DNA of 16,867 nt from an uncultured Lentisphaeria bacterium (lineage in GTDB: Bacteria > Verrucomicrobiota > Lentisphaeria > Victivallales > UBA1829): NCBI GenBank assembly GCA_905211485.1, contig CAJMAW010000067.1, positions 1 to 16,867 on the forward strand, in the 5' to 3' direction. Positions 1 through 6,434 of this stretch are shown here, one piece after another (the first letter of the stretch is position 1; every line of letters starts with the position of its first letter). The notes under the pieces are model-generated. The model was not told the origin of the DNA, made no database searches, and saw only the letters and a program-made list of their open reading frames with translations. The translations under genes and the position numbers were made by a program.

Positions 1-582
1 AAAACCGTCCCTTCCACAGAGTCCTCTCCCAAGGCTTCTGTGAAGACGTCGGCAAAGGCTGCGGCAAAAACGGAAAAAGCTCCCGCCAAGGCTCCGGCGG
101 CGAAAACAGCCAAAGCTCCCGCTAAAGCCCCAGCGAAGAAAGAAAGTCCGCTTCAGAAGAAGAAAAATATTCCCCATAAGAAAAGAAAACTCACAAAAAC
201 TCAGAAGAAGCATTTTCTCTCTCTCCTGATGGCCGAACGCAGCGAATTCATGACCCAGCTCAAATTCCATTCCGATGAAGCTCTTTCCTCCAAGAAAGAC
301 GCCGCGGGCGAACGGGCCGGCATGGCAACGCACATGGCCGATCTCGGAAGCGACAATTTCAGACATGACCTGGAACTCGGACTCCTCTCTGAAGAAGGCG
401 ACGTCATTGAAATGATCGACGAAGCTCTCCAGCGCCTCGAAGACAATGAATACGGCATTTGTCTGGACTGCGGCTGCGAAATCGCCGAAGGCCGTCTGGA
501 AGCGAAACCCTATGCCAGATACTGCACCAACTGCAAATCAAGGCGGGAAAAACTTGAAGATCCCCGCAACAGGAAGCGCTGA
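1..582 (+). CDS. TraR/DksA-family C4 zinc-finger protein, 5' end cut by window edge
   Basis: DksA/TraR proteins bind RNA polymerase through its secondary channel and tune transcription initiation. The C-terminal zinc ribbon is visible: CLDC and CTNC, separated by 17 residues, are cysteines 141/144 and 162/165 when counted from the GTG at position 40. A coiled-coil-like helical stretch with conserved acidic residues precedes it (about residues 55-135). The first ~50 residues are an Ala/Lys/Pro tail with AKAPAK repeats, resembling the basic tails of histone H1-like proteins. The frame stays open from base 1 through the GTG, so the true start probably lies upstream of the window and the tail is longer than seen. 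lspA follows on the same strand 272 bp later. This pairing of a DksA-like gene with lspA is familiar from other bacteria. Family assignment is secure; whether it acts like E. coli DksA is inference. Confidence 0.88.
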   Translation, partial: KTVPSTESSPKASVKTSAKAAAKTEKAPAKAPAAKTAKAPAKAPAKKESPLQKKKNIPHKKRKLTKTQKKHFLSLLMAERSEFMTQLKFHSDEALSSKKDAAGERAGMATHMADLGSDNFRHDLELGLLSEEGDVIEMIDEALQRLEDNEYGICLDCGCEIAEGRLEAKPYARYCTNCKSRREKLEDPRNRKR

Positions 583-854
583 GCTCCTCTGCCCGATCCT
601 GTTTTTTTCTTCCGGCGGGGCCTGATCGTACTGCACTCTCCCGTGCTTATCCGGGCGCAGGCGCAAGACTCTTTCCCGCGTTTTCAGGCGGCAGGCGTTT
701 TTTCTCTCTCCCAGGTACGCGGATCCCGCGGGGCGGAAGCGGCGGAGAGTCTCAGAGAGAGGGAGGAAATGAAGAGGGGAAAAAACAAAGAACGGGACCG
801 GAGAAAAAAAGAAGGCAGTTTTCATCAACAATCAAATCCGGAGTCGGAATCGGA

Positions 855-1415
855 ATGTTTTTTTCTGGAAGAATCACAGCGGGTTCCCGGGAGGAAAAGA
901 AGTGGATAGTCAATACGGGGATACTTGCGCTGCTCCTTTTCCTGGCTGACCAGATGACCAAATTTGCAATTGTGGAATATGTGGATTTTCTGGAACGCAT
1001 TCCGGTCATTCCCGGTTTTTTCAACATCACCTATATTACGAACAAGGGAGCCGCATGGGGAATGTTGGCGGGGAAAGGATGGTTCCTGCTCTGCGTGTCG
1101 CTTGCGGTTTTGATCTTCATTATTGTTTTTATTTCAAGGATATCGGACGGATGGAAGGAACGCTATCTTGCGTTGATGCTTGTCGTATCCGGAATTGTGG
1201 GGAACTCGGTTGACCGGGTGTTCCGCGGAGAGGTGGTGGACTTCCTTCAGTTTTATATCGGACGTTTTCAATGGCCGTCCTTCAATGTGGCGGATTCCTG
1301 CATTACGGCCGGGGTGCTTCTGTTTATCCTGTCCACGCTTTTCCGACCGGAACCGGAACGCGGCGAGAGCGGAAGGGATAAGAAAAAACGAGTTCTCCGC
1401 CGCCCTTTTCTTTAA
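855..1415 (+). CDS. lspA: Lipoprotein signal peptidase (signal peptidase II)
   Basis: This inner-membrane aspartyl protease removes the signal peptide from diacylglyceryl-modified prolipoproteins at the lipobox. The 186-aa product has the expected four hydrophobic segments (about residues 17-35, 72-94, 103-116 and 146-162). Family motifs are present in order: ADQMTK near residue 31, ITNKGAAWGM (61-70), GNSVDR (116-121) with VVDF, and FNVADS (143-148). By family alignment the catalytic pair is Asp129 in VVDF and Asp147 in VADS. The N-terminus is about 15 residues longer and more polar than usual. The ATG at 855 has a GGAG 11 nt upstream. The C-terminus is a basic tail. The stop lies only 4 bp before the miaA start, so the two are probably co-transcribed. 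Confidence 0.95.
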   Translation: MFFSGRITAGSREEKKWIVNTGILALLLFLADQMTKFAIVEYVDFLERIPVIPGFFNITYITNKGAAWGMLAGKGWFLLCVSLAVLIFIIVFISRISDGWKERYLALMLVVSGIVGNSVDRVFRGEVVDFLQFYIGRFQWPSFNVADSCITAGVLLFILSTLFRPEPERGESGRDKKKRVLRRPFL

Positions 1416-1419
1416 AACC

Positions 1420-2331
1420 ATGATTCCGCGGGAGATGGAAGAGACGGCGCGTTCCGGGCAGAAAGCCGTCCTGATCATGGGTGCCACGGCATCTGGGAAA
1501 AGTGCCCTGGCCATGGAAATCGCGGAAAAGTTCAACGGGGAAATCCTTTCCGCCGACTCCATGCAGTTTTACCGGGGACTCGACATCGGCACGGCAAAAC
1601 CCGGCATGGAAGAACGGAAGCGCATTCGCCATCATCTCCTTGATATTCTGGACATTCATGAAAAATCGGATATCTACCGTTTCTGTATTCTTGCGGAAGC
1701 CGCATTGAAGGATATCCGCAAGAGGGGAAAACTCCCGATCATCGCCGGAGGAAGCGGTCTGTATATCCATGCTTTGCTTTACGGACTCGATCCCCTTCCC
1801 GCAAAACAGGAACTCCGCAACGAACTGGACAGAAAATATGACAACGACGAAGATTTTCCCCTTCTCCTGGAAATCATGCGGAAATCCTGTCCCCTGGATT
1901 ATGAGCGCTGGAACAAACACCGCCGGAAACTGATCCGGGCCTACGAAGTCTTCCTCCTCTGCGGATCCCAGATTTCTGAACTCCAGCACAGAAAAACGGA
2001 TGAAAAACCGCGTTCAGACATCCGTTCCTTTTATCTGCACCGGGAACGCCCCGTTCTTCTGCGGCGCATTGAAGCCCGTACGGAAACCATGCTTGAAAAC
2101 GGATGGATTGAGGAAACAAGGGCGCTGCTCGCACAGGGCCTTCTCCAGACTCCAACCGCATGGCAGGCTCTGGGATATGCGTTGATCGCCGAATATCTGA
2201 ACGGGAAATACTCCAGAGCAGAACTGAAGGAAAAAATCGTCATTGCCACACGTCAGTTTGCCAGACGCCAGGATACCTGGTTCCGGAACCGCCATCCGGA
2301 GGCTCTCCTGATTCCTCTTCAGCAGGAATAA
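1420..2331 (+). CDS. miaA: tRNA dimethylallyltransferase MiaA
   Basis: MiaA transfers a dimethylallyl group to N6 of A37 in tRNAs reading UNN codons, the first step toward ms2i6A. The 303-aa product is of normal length. The P-loop GATASGKS is at residues 21-28, followed by SADSMQFY (45-51, with the DSMQ element), GTAKP (57-61), HHLLDI (71-76), GGSGLYI (110-116) and the C-terminal TRQFARRQDTWFRN (277-290), which touches the tRNA. The frame is open far upstream through lspA, but homology begins around the P-loop, so the ATG at 1420, directly after the lspA stop, is the best start. It has no clear ribosome-binding site, consistent with translational coupling. ATG 1435 is an alternative. Confidence 0.94.
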   Translation: MIPREMEETARSGQKAVLIMGATASGKSALAMEIAEKFNGEILSADSMQFYRGLDIGTAKPGMEERKRIRHHLLDILDIHEKSDIYRFCILAEAALKDIRKRGKLPIIAGGSGLYIHALLYGLDPLPAKQELRNELDRKYDNDEDFPLLLEIMRKSCPLDYERWNKHRRKLIRAYEVFLLCGSQISELQHRKTDEKPRSDIRSFYLHRERPVLLRRIEARTETMLENGWIEETRALLAQGLLQTPTAWQALGYALIAEYLNGKYSRAELKEKIVIATRQFARRQDTWFRNRHPEALLIPLQQE

Positions 2332-2523
2332 AAGAAAGCGAAGTTCAAGAAGAGGAGAAAAAACGTTTCCGATCCCTCCTTCCCTCCCTTCTCCGAATGA
2401 TCTCCTTCCCTTTATCCATCCCCATTCTTTTTTTCGGCTGGGGAAAAGGGAAGCCCCTTGATCTTTTCCCCCCCCTCCCTGCCCTTCCTTCTTTTTCCGG
2501 TGGCCGGGGATGGGAGGGGAAAA

Positions 2524-2557
2524 AGAAACGACTCACGAATAGAAACGACTCACGAAT
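2524..2557. repeat. 17-bp perfect tandem duplication
   Basis: Two adjacent identical 17-bp units, AGAAACGACTCACGAAT, occupy 2524-2540 and 2541-2557. The second unit holds the stop codon of the minus-strand membrane-protease-like gene (TGA, 2550-2552). The duplication leaves the reading frame unaffected because the extra copy falls after the stop. It looks like a simple slippage or replication duplication. Confidence 0.85.
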
Positions 2558-3245
2558 CCTCCCCCCGGTGCCGGGGCAGCCATTTTCCCAACGGCAGGCC
2601 GCGCAACACCATGAAGAGAATCAGGAGAACGGAAAGCCCGGAAATCACATATCCAAGAAACGCAGTACAGTCCGCAATCTGGTAGGCATGGTCCATACAG
2701 TCGAAATAATCAAAAAGCCAGTTCCAGTCGTGAATGATTTCCGCACCGGACGGGGCGAAGGGAGACGCCAGCTGCATTTTCAAAATCCGGGCGTCCTCCA
2801 TATAGCAGGAAACGTCCAGAACGGCGAAGCCGAGCCAGCCGAGCATGATTGCCAGCGGTGGATATTCCCCGCGGTAAAAGAATTGTGCCGCACAGGCTAT
2901 CGGAGTCAGGATCTGAAATACCGTCCCGGCAAGGACATGAATGCAAAGGGGAAACGTCCCGGAAGAAAAAAGAAAGTGCCCGATTTCATGAACGGGGGAA
3001 TGAATCAGCCAGAAAAGCGAAGAATAAGCCCCGTTCTCCTCCGCACTAGCGTACCGGAAAATTGCATAGATGAAATACCCGGCGCAGAGAAGATACAGAA
3101 TTGCCATTCCTCCATGCACAATCCAGATGGGCTGCGGATTTTCTTCTTCCTCATGAGACGGAGGAGGAGAAAAAGAAGGGGAATGAAAGGGTGACGTCTT
3201 CTGATCTTCAAAGTCGTTTGATGAAAATGGCGCTTTCTTCATCAT
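2550..3245 (-). CDS. Uncharacterised membrane zinc-metalloprotease-like protein (HExxH, M50-like)
   Basis: The 231-aa product has hydrophobic segments at about 40-62, 98-122, 130-147 and 190-215. An HEIGH motif (residues 86-90, zinc-ligand His86 and His90 with Glu87) sits beside a membrane segment. Downstream are GTVFQILTP, a DVSCYMEDAR stretch (144-153) and an IIHDW motif (171-174). This ordered pattern recalls an uncharacterised family of bacterial membrane proteins with HEAGH, GGS..Q.L.P, DAR and HDW motifs, related to site-2-type M50 proteases; this is from memory, not from a search. Substrate and role are unknown. The N-terminal ~38 residues are polar, rich in Pro, Ser and Glu, and probably soluble. 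Start ATG 3245 is followed by a second ATG. A GGGAG lies 15 nt upstream, which is long. It follows the DUF2062 gene by 99 bp on the same strand. Confidence 0.75.
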   Translation of the reverse strand: MMKKAPFSSNDFEDQKTSPFHSPSFSPPPSHEEEENPQPIWIVHGGMAILYLLCAGYFIYAIFRYASAEENGAYSSLFWLIHSPVHEIGHFLFSSGTFPLCIHVLAGTVFQILTPIACAAQFFYRGEYPPLAIMLGWLGFAVLDVSCYMEDARILKMQLASPFAPSGAEIIHDWNWLFDYFDCMDHAYQIADCTAFLGYVISGLSVLLILFMVLRGLPLGKWLPRHRGEDS

Positions 3246-3344
3246 GATATTTTCACATTTCTCCCTTCACAAATGGACTCGTGTGCCTTTTCTTTCAACA
3301 ATACATCTGGAATCGCCAAACTGTGTGAATCATAAAAAGTTTTT

Positions 3345-3965
3345 CTATTTTGAAACGCTGTTGTCCTGAACAGTGGAAAGAGAGGGATCCTCCTGTTTTT
3401 CCCTTTCCGCCGCAGTGAAGAAGTGATGTCTGTGTGGTATTTTTTTCCCCCGCTCCATTTTCCTTTTTCTGGCTTCCTCTTTCAGGATACGGTAGCGGCG
3501 GACAGCGGAAAGGATCAGAAAATAAGTGAGAGGGGTCATAATGATCGTCAGGAGGAGTCCGCCGATGAAGAAGCTTGCGAGGAGCTGTCCCCCCAGATCA
3601 AACAAAGCAGAATATTCCTGCCTGTGCAGAAGGTCCTGCATCATTTCATCCACTTTCTCGTAGGTCAGACCGGCGCCTAGAATGCGGGACCCGACATAGC
3701 ATTGGAGCGGATAAATCAGGAAAATCGTGAAATGATTCGTCAAAAGCGTTCCGACCGTCGCACCGATTTTGCTCCCTTTCAAAAGAAAGGAGGTCGGGAT
3801 GGAGAAGATCAACTGAAGTCCGAATGGGATCAGGCATCCGTAAAACATCCCGATCGCCCATCCACGTGCAATATATTCCGGGGAGGCTTTTTCCTTCATG
3901 ATCTTTGAATAGTAATAGACAAACTTTCTTTTCACCCAGCTTTTCAGACTCATATCTTCGGCCAT
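3345..3965 (-). CDS. DUF2062 domain membrane protein
   Basis: The 206-aa product matches the DUF2062 pattern: a short basic N-terminal helix, then PEYIARGWAIGMFYGCLIPFG-like residues, an ATVGTLLTNHFTI segment and a second hydrophobic hairpin around residues 125-150, ending in a basic and polar tail. The family is of unknown function; in some species it is fused or adjacent to glycosyltransferases or lipid-A-type enzymes. Two starts are possible: ATG 3965, with GAGGA touching the codon, and the ATG four codons later, which has the same GAGGA 12 nt upstream. The gene ends in TAG (3345-3347), and a TGA follows in frame after only four further codons. It lies upstream of the protease-like gene and may be co-transcribed with it. 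Confidence 0.83.
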   Translation of the reverse strand: MAEDMSLKSWVKRKFVYYYSKIMKEKASPEYIARGWAIGMFYGCLIPFGLQLIFSIPTSFLLKGSKIGATVGTLLTNHFTIFLIYPLQCYVGSRILGAGLTYEKVDEMMQDLLHRQEYSALFDLGGQLLASFFIGGLLLTIIMTPLTYFLILSAVRRYRILKEEARKRKMERGKKIPHRHHFFTAAEREKQEDPSLSTVQDNSVSK

Positions 3966-4065
3966 TCCTCGCGCAAAAGTTTTCCCGGTGTCTTTTTCTC
4001 GCTTTTAGATTTTTTCCGCATCCCCCCACTTTTTTCCACAGGCCATCGCATCCGCTTCCGGATGA

Positions 4066-4563
4066 TCAACATACGGACTCATCCTGAGGAAGAAGAAGGT
4101 CTGGAACCTCTTTCCGAGGGCCTGCGCGGACCTGCAGAGAAACAGAAACGGGAAAAAGAAAAAAGTTCCGTTTTCTTCCGGCAGAAGCCCCGCCGGAAAG
4201 GAATAAGCTGTTCCAATTCACCGGAAATTCAACCTTCTCCGATGCAGTGTGAGGGGGAAAAATCCAGAATGCAAATGTGGAGGACAAGGGCGCCCTCCAT
4301 TCCCCCGGAAAACGTCTGAAACAACGTTGGAAACGAGCTTCCCTTTCTCCTGAGAGAGCCGGAAGATCTTTATGAAAATCCATCTTATTATATTCATTCC
4401 GATGATATTCTGACAGAAATGAATTCTCTTCCGCGCAAAGGATGTCCTCAGCGGCAGCCGTGGATGGATATTCCGCAGATCCGTATCCTTCGCTCCGCAA
4501 AAGGAGAGAAAAAAGAGAAAAAAACAGAAAAAGAAATCTCATCAGAGTATATCCAAAAAGCAT
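4066..4563 (-). CDS. Possible small exported hypothetical protein
   Basis: I do not recognise this 165-aa product. It begins with a strongly hydrophobic stretch (about residues 8-22, Leu/Phe rich, after an Arg) that would serve as a signal peptide or membrane anchor, followed by a polar domain with no recognised motif. Support for it being a gene is a good -35/-10 pair on the same strand only about 20 nt upstream (4589-4616) and the N-terminal signal-like segment. Against it are a weak ribosome-binding site, an unremarkable composition, and no recognised family. A second start eight codons in (ATG, with GGAT about 9 nt upstream) is plausible. If it is not real, 3966-4854 is an 889-bp spacer. 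Confidence 0.35.
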   Translation of the reverse strand: MLFGYTLMRFLFLFFSLFSLLLRSEGYGSAEYPSTAAAEDILCAEENSFLSEYHRNEYNKMDFHKDLPALSGEREARFQRCFRRFPGEWRAPLSSTFAFWIFPPHTASEKVEFPVNWNSLFLSGGASAGRKRNFFLFPVSVSLQVRAGPRKEVPDLLLPQDESVC

Positions 4564-4588
4564 TTTTTATGACAGCCGGGCAATTTGT

Positions 4589-4616
4589 AAGATAATCAAT
4601 TCTATTCGTTTTTCAA
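4589..4616 (-). promoter_or_regulatory. Candidate sigma-70-type promoter for the 4563 reading frame
   Basis: On the minus strand TTGAAA (4611-4616) and TATCTT (4589-4594) are separated by 16 bp. Expected transcription start is near 4582, giving a leader of about 20 nt before the ATG at 4563. Pattern match only. Confidence 0.35.
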
Positions 4617-4714
4617 CCGTCAGGGATATCTGAAAAACAAAAAAACTTCTCTTTCGTCTGTCCGGAATGCATTTTACACCCCTCCGCAGAAGTGTTTTTT
4701 TAAGGAGTGAAACC

Positions 4715-4742
4715 TTGCAAAAGATCCATTGTAAGCTATATT
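4715..4742 (+). promoter_or_regulatory. Candidate sigma-70-type promoter for the glycosyltransferase
   Basis: TTGCAA (4715-4720) and TATATT (4737-4742) with a 16-bp spacer lie about 110 bp before the glycosyltransferase start. The leader this implies contains a run of eight G (4796-4803). Pattern match only. Confidence 0.4.
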
Positions 4743-4854
4743 ACGATGCTTTTTTTGTTTCCGGAGCAGAGCAGATTTCCCGTTTCCTCATGGTTGGGGG
4801 GGGAATGGGACAAGAAAATGGGGAAACACGAAAGGAAAGAAAGATTCTGGAAGT

Positions 4855-5946
4855 ATGAAGGAAAAACATGACGCTCTGTTGACTGTTTGCGAATTGGGAC
4901 GGATCGGTGATATTGTAGCCTCGGAACCCGTCTATCGTTACTTGAAACAATTGTATCCTGACAGGAAACTGCGCTGGTATACCAAGGCGGATTACGCGGA
5001 TCTTCTGCGTTTTTCCCCTGCGGTGGATGAAGTTGTCGCGGTCCGAGATGCGGAGGAATATCTCTTTGAAAAAAAGAATCTTCCTCCTGGAACGATCAGT
5101 TACGAATTGAATTTCACTTCTCCCGCTCTCTCCGCGGGTTCATCGGATTCATCAAATTCGTCGAATTCATTGGGTCAAATGCAATCATCTTCTCGGAAGG
5201 GGAGGAACGGCAAAAGCAGCAGAAACGCTTCTCCAGACATTTTCCCGAGCCTCCTGGAACAGTTTTCCTGTGCCGCAGGACTTTCCGTTCCGGATGAGAC
5301 GCCGATCTTTCACTTCAACCCGGAAGGGGAAATTCCCCGTCTGCCGGGACCTTATGCCGTATTTCACTGTTCTTCCAACGGACGAAGCAGGCAGTGGCAG
5401 GCAAAAAACTGGAGGGTTCTGGCGGAAATGTTTCTGAGTGCCGGCTGGCATGTCGTCGAAATCGGACTTCATCCTCTCCTGAAGCTGGAACACCCGTTCC
5501 TGATCGACAAAACGGGAAAAGCGGATCTGCAGACCGCAGCACGGATCATTGCCAACGCAGGAGTTTTTGTGGGAATCGAAAGCGGTTTCGGACACATCGC
5601 AAACGCCACTGGAGTCTTCGGAATCATCCTGACCGGGAAACTCAGGCATTATCCCGAATACGTCACCTATTCGGGAAGGTATCGGAAAGGGGAATCCTGC
5701 AATCTGGTGCGTTATTATGACATCCCCGCCAATTCCCTGCCTCTTTTCCCCGCACAGGAAGCGGTAAGGCGTTTCCTCGCAGGCAATCCCATGACCGCCG
5801 CCGAGTGCAGGGCCTTTTGTCTGACGGAGCAAATCAAAACTCTCCACAGACTCCCGGAATACAGATTCAGAAAACTGCTTCTCTATCCTTTTGAACGACT
5901 TTCCCGCACCATTGCCTATCATTACCTCCGCCACAGCGGAAAATAA
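4855..5946 (+). CDS. Glycosyltransferase family 9 (heptosyltransferase-like)
   Basis: GT9 enzymes transfer heptose or related sugars from nucleotide donors onto lipopolysaccharide cores or other acceptors at the cytoplasmic face of the inner membrane. The 363-aa product has the N-terminal GRIGDIVASEPVYRYLK motif (residues 15-31), the C-terminal domain opening with RQWQAKNWRVLAE (179-191), and the donor-site GIESGFGHIANATG (240-253), which parallels the usual G.DSG..HLAAA.G. Between the two domains (about 94-126) sits a serine/asparagine-rich linker encoded partly by a degenerate 9-bp repeat. The second domain ends in a basic amphipathic tail that could associate with the membrane. ATG 4855 is the natural start; GGAAG precedes it by one base. 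The acceptor sugar cannot be told from sequence. Confidence 0.85.
   Translation: MKEKHDALLTVCELGRIGDIVASEPVYRYLKQLYPDRKLRWYTKADYADLLRFSPAVDEVVAVRDAEEYLFEKKNLPPGTISYELNFTSPALSAGSSDSSNSSNSLGQMQSSSRKGRNGKSSRNASPDIFPSLLEQFSCAAGLSVPDETPIFHFNPEGEIPRLPGPYAVFHCSSNGRSRQWQAKNWRVLAEMFLSAGWHVVEIGLHPLLKLEHPFLIDKTGKADLQTAARIIANAGVFVGIESGFGHIANATGVFGIILTGKLRHYPEYVTYSGRYRKGESCNLVRYYDIPANSLPLFPAQEAVRRFLAGNPMTAAECRAFCLTEQIKTLHRLPEYRFRKLLLYPFERLSRTIAYHYLRHSGK
5140..5175 (+). repeat. Degenerate 9-bp x 4 in-frame repeat in the glycosyltransferase linker
   Basis: Four consecutive 9-bp units (TCATCGGAT, TCATCAAAT, TCGTCGAAT, TCATTGGGT) encode Ser-Ser-Asp, Ser-Ser-Asn, Ser-Ser-Asn and Ser-Leu-Gly. Because the unit is nine bases, copy-number change would keep the frame. 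Confidence 0.75.
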
Positions 5947-6434
5947 ATAGAACGGGGAAGATCCCCCCGATAAAAAAGATAAACGGAAGACTCGCTCAGA
6001 CGCACGGATGAAAGCAAAGTCCGGAATCATCCTCCCGTCCGGAATCATCCTCCAGCCAGAAATAATTGCCCCGCCAGGAATCGTTCTCCTCCTTTTCAGC
6101 AGGGCTTTTTTTCTGTTTTGCCTTTTTTCTTCAGCCCCGCCCTGCCCCGGCCCTATTTCTGCCATCTCCTGCCTTCTCCATCGCGCCCACGCCGCAGATT
6201 TTTGACTGAACTGAATGCTTTTTCACGGTGTTGCATGTGAATCAGGTTTTTTTTGACTGATCTTGAGCGTTTTTCTGCAGGATTCCGGAAAAATCCGGAA
6301 AATTTCTGAGAGAGAAAACAGATCTTTTCTCCTTTTCTCTCTCCCAGGCAAAGTGAATTCTTCCTCCTCCGCCATGAAAAAGATGCGGAGGAAGAAAAAA
6401 AAGAAATGAAATCTGGAAGGGAGGGAAAATGATC
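5947..6434. other. 488-bp spacer between convergent genes, with 18-bp repeats
   Basis: This lies between the glycosyltransferase (+) and the alpha-galactosidase (-), both ending here. I find no convincing gene. It holds the 18-bp repeat array (6020-6091), a small hairpin GGGGA-AGA-TCCCC just after the glycosyltransferase stop (about 5955-5967), and a TCCTCCGC/GCGGAGGA inverted repeat near 6365-6392. Neither hairpin is followed by a proper T-run, so no terminator is called. Confidence 0.6.
6020..6091. repeat. 18-bp x 4 tandem repeat array
   Basis: Units start at 6020, 6038, 6056 and 6074. The first two differ at one position (TCCGGAATCATCCTCCCG versus ...CCAG); the third and fourth are diverged but clearly related. 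In the plus-strand frame starting at 6008 they would encode hexapeptides such as SGIILP, SGIILQ, PEIIAP and PGIVLL. The surrounding frame has no ribosome-binding site and no recognised homology, so I treat it as a noncoding repeat. Confidence 0.8.

Noticed and set aside
595..610. T-run after the DksA-like gene as an intrinsic terminator
   Set aside because: The only nearby stem (GGAAGC/GCTCC) is imperfect and 10-15 nt from the T-run.
643..909. 88-codon plus-strand frame between the DksA-like gene and lspA
   Set aside because: It overlaps lspA in another frame, is low-complexity and lacks a recognised motif.
2160..3194. 344-codon plus-strand frame overlapping miaA's end and the membrane-protease-like gene
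   Set aside because: It is antisense to a gene with clear motifs, starts inside miaA and has a low-complexity basic composition with no recognised family.
4667..4858. 63-codon plus-strand frame whose stop overlaps the glycosyltransferase ATG (ATGA)
   Set aside because: The overlap is suggestive of coupling, but there is no ribosome-binding site, no recognisable protein, and the candidate promoter lies inside it.
5185..6165. 326-codon minus-strand frame opposite the glycosyltransferase
   Set aside because: It is antisense to the GT9 gene and crosses the 18-bp repeats; no motif or ribosome-binding site supports it.
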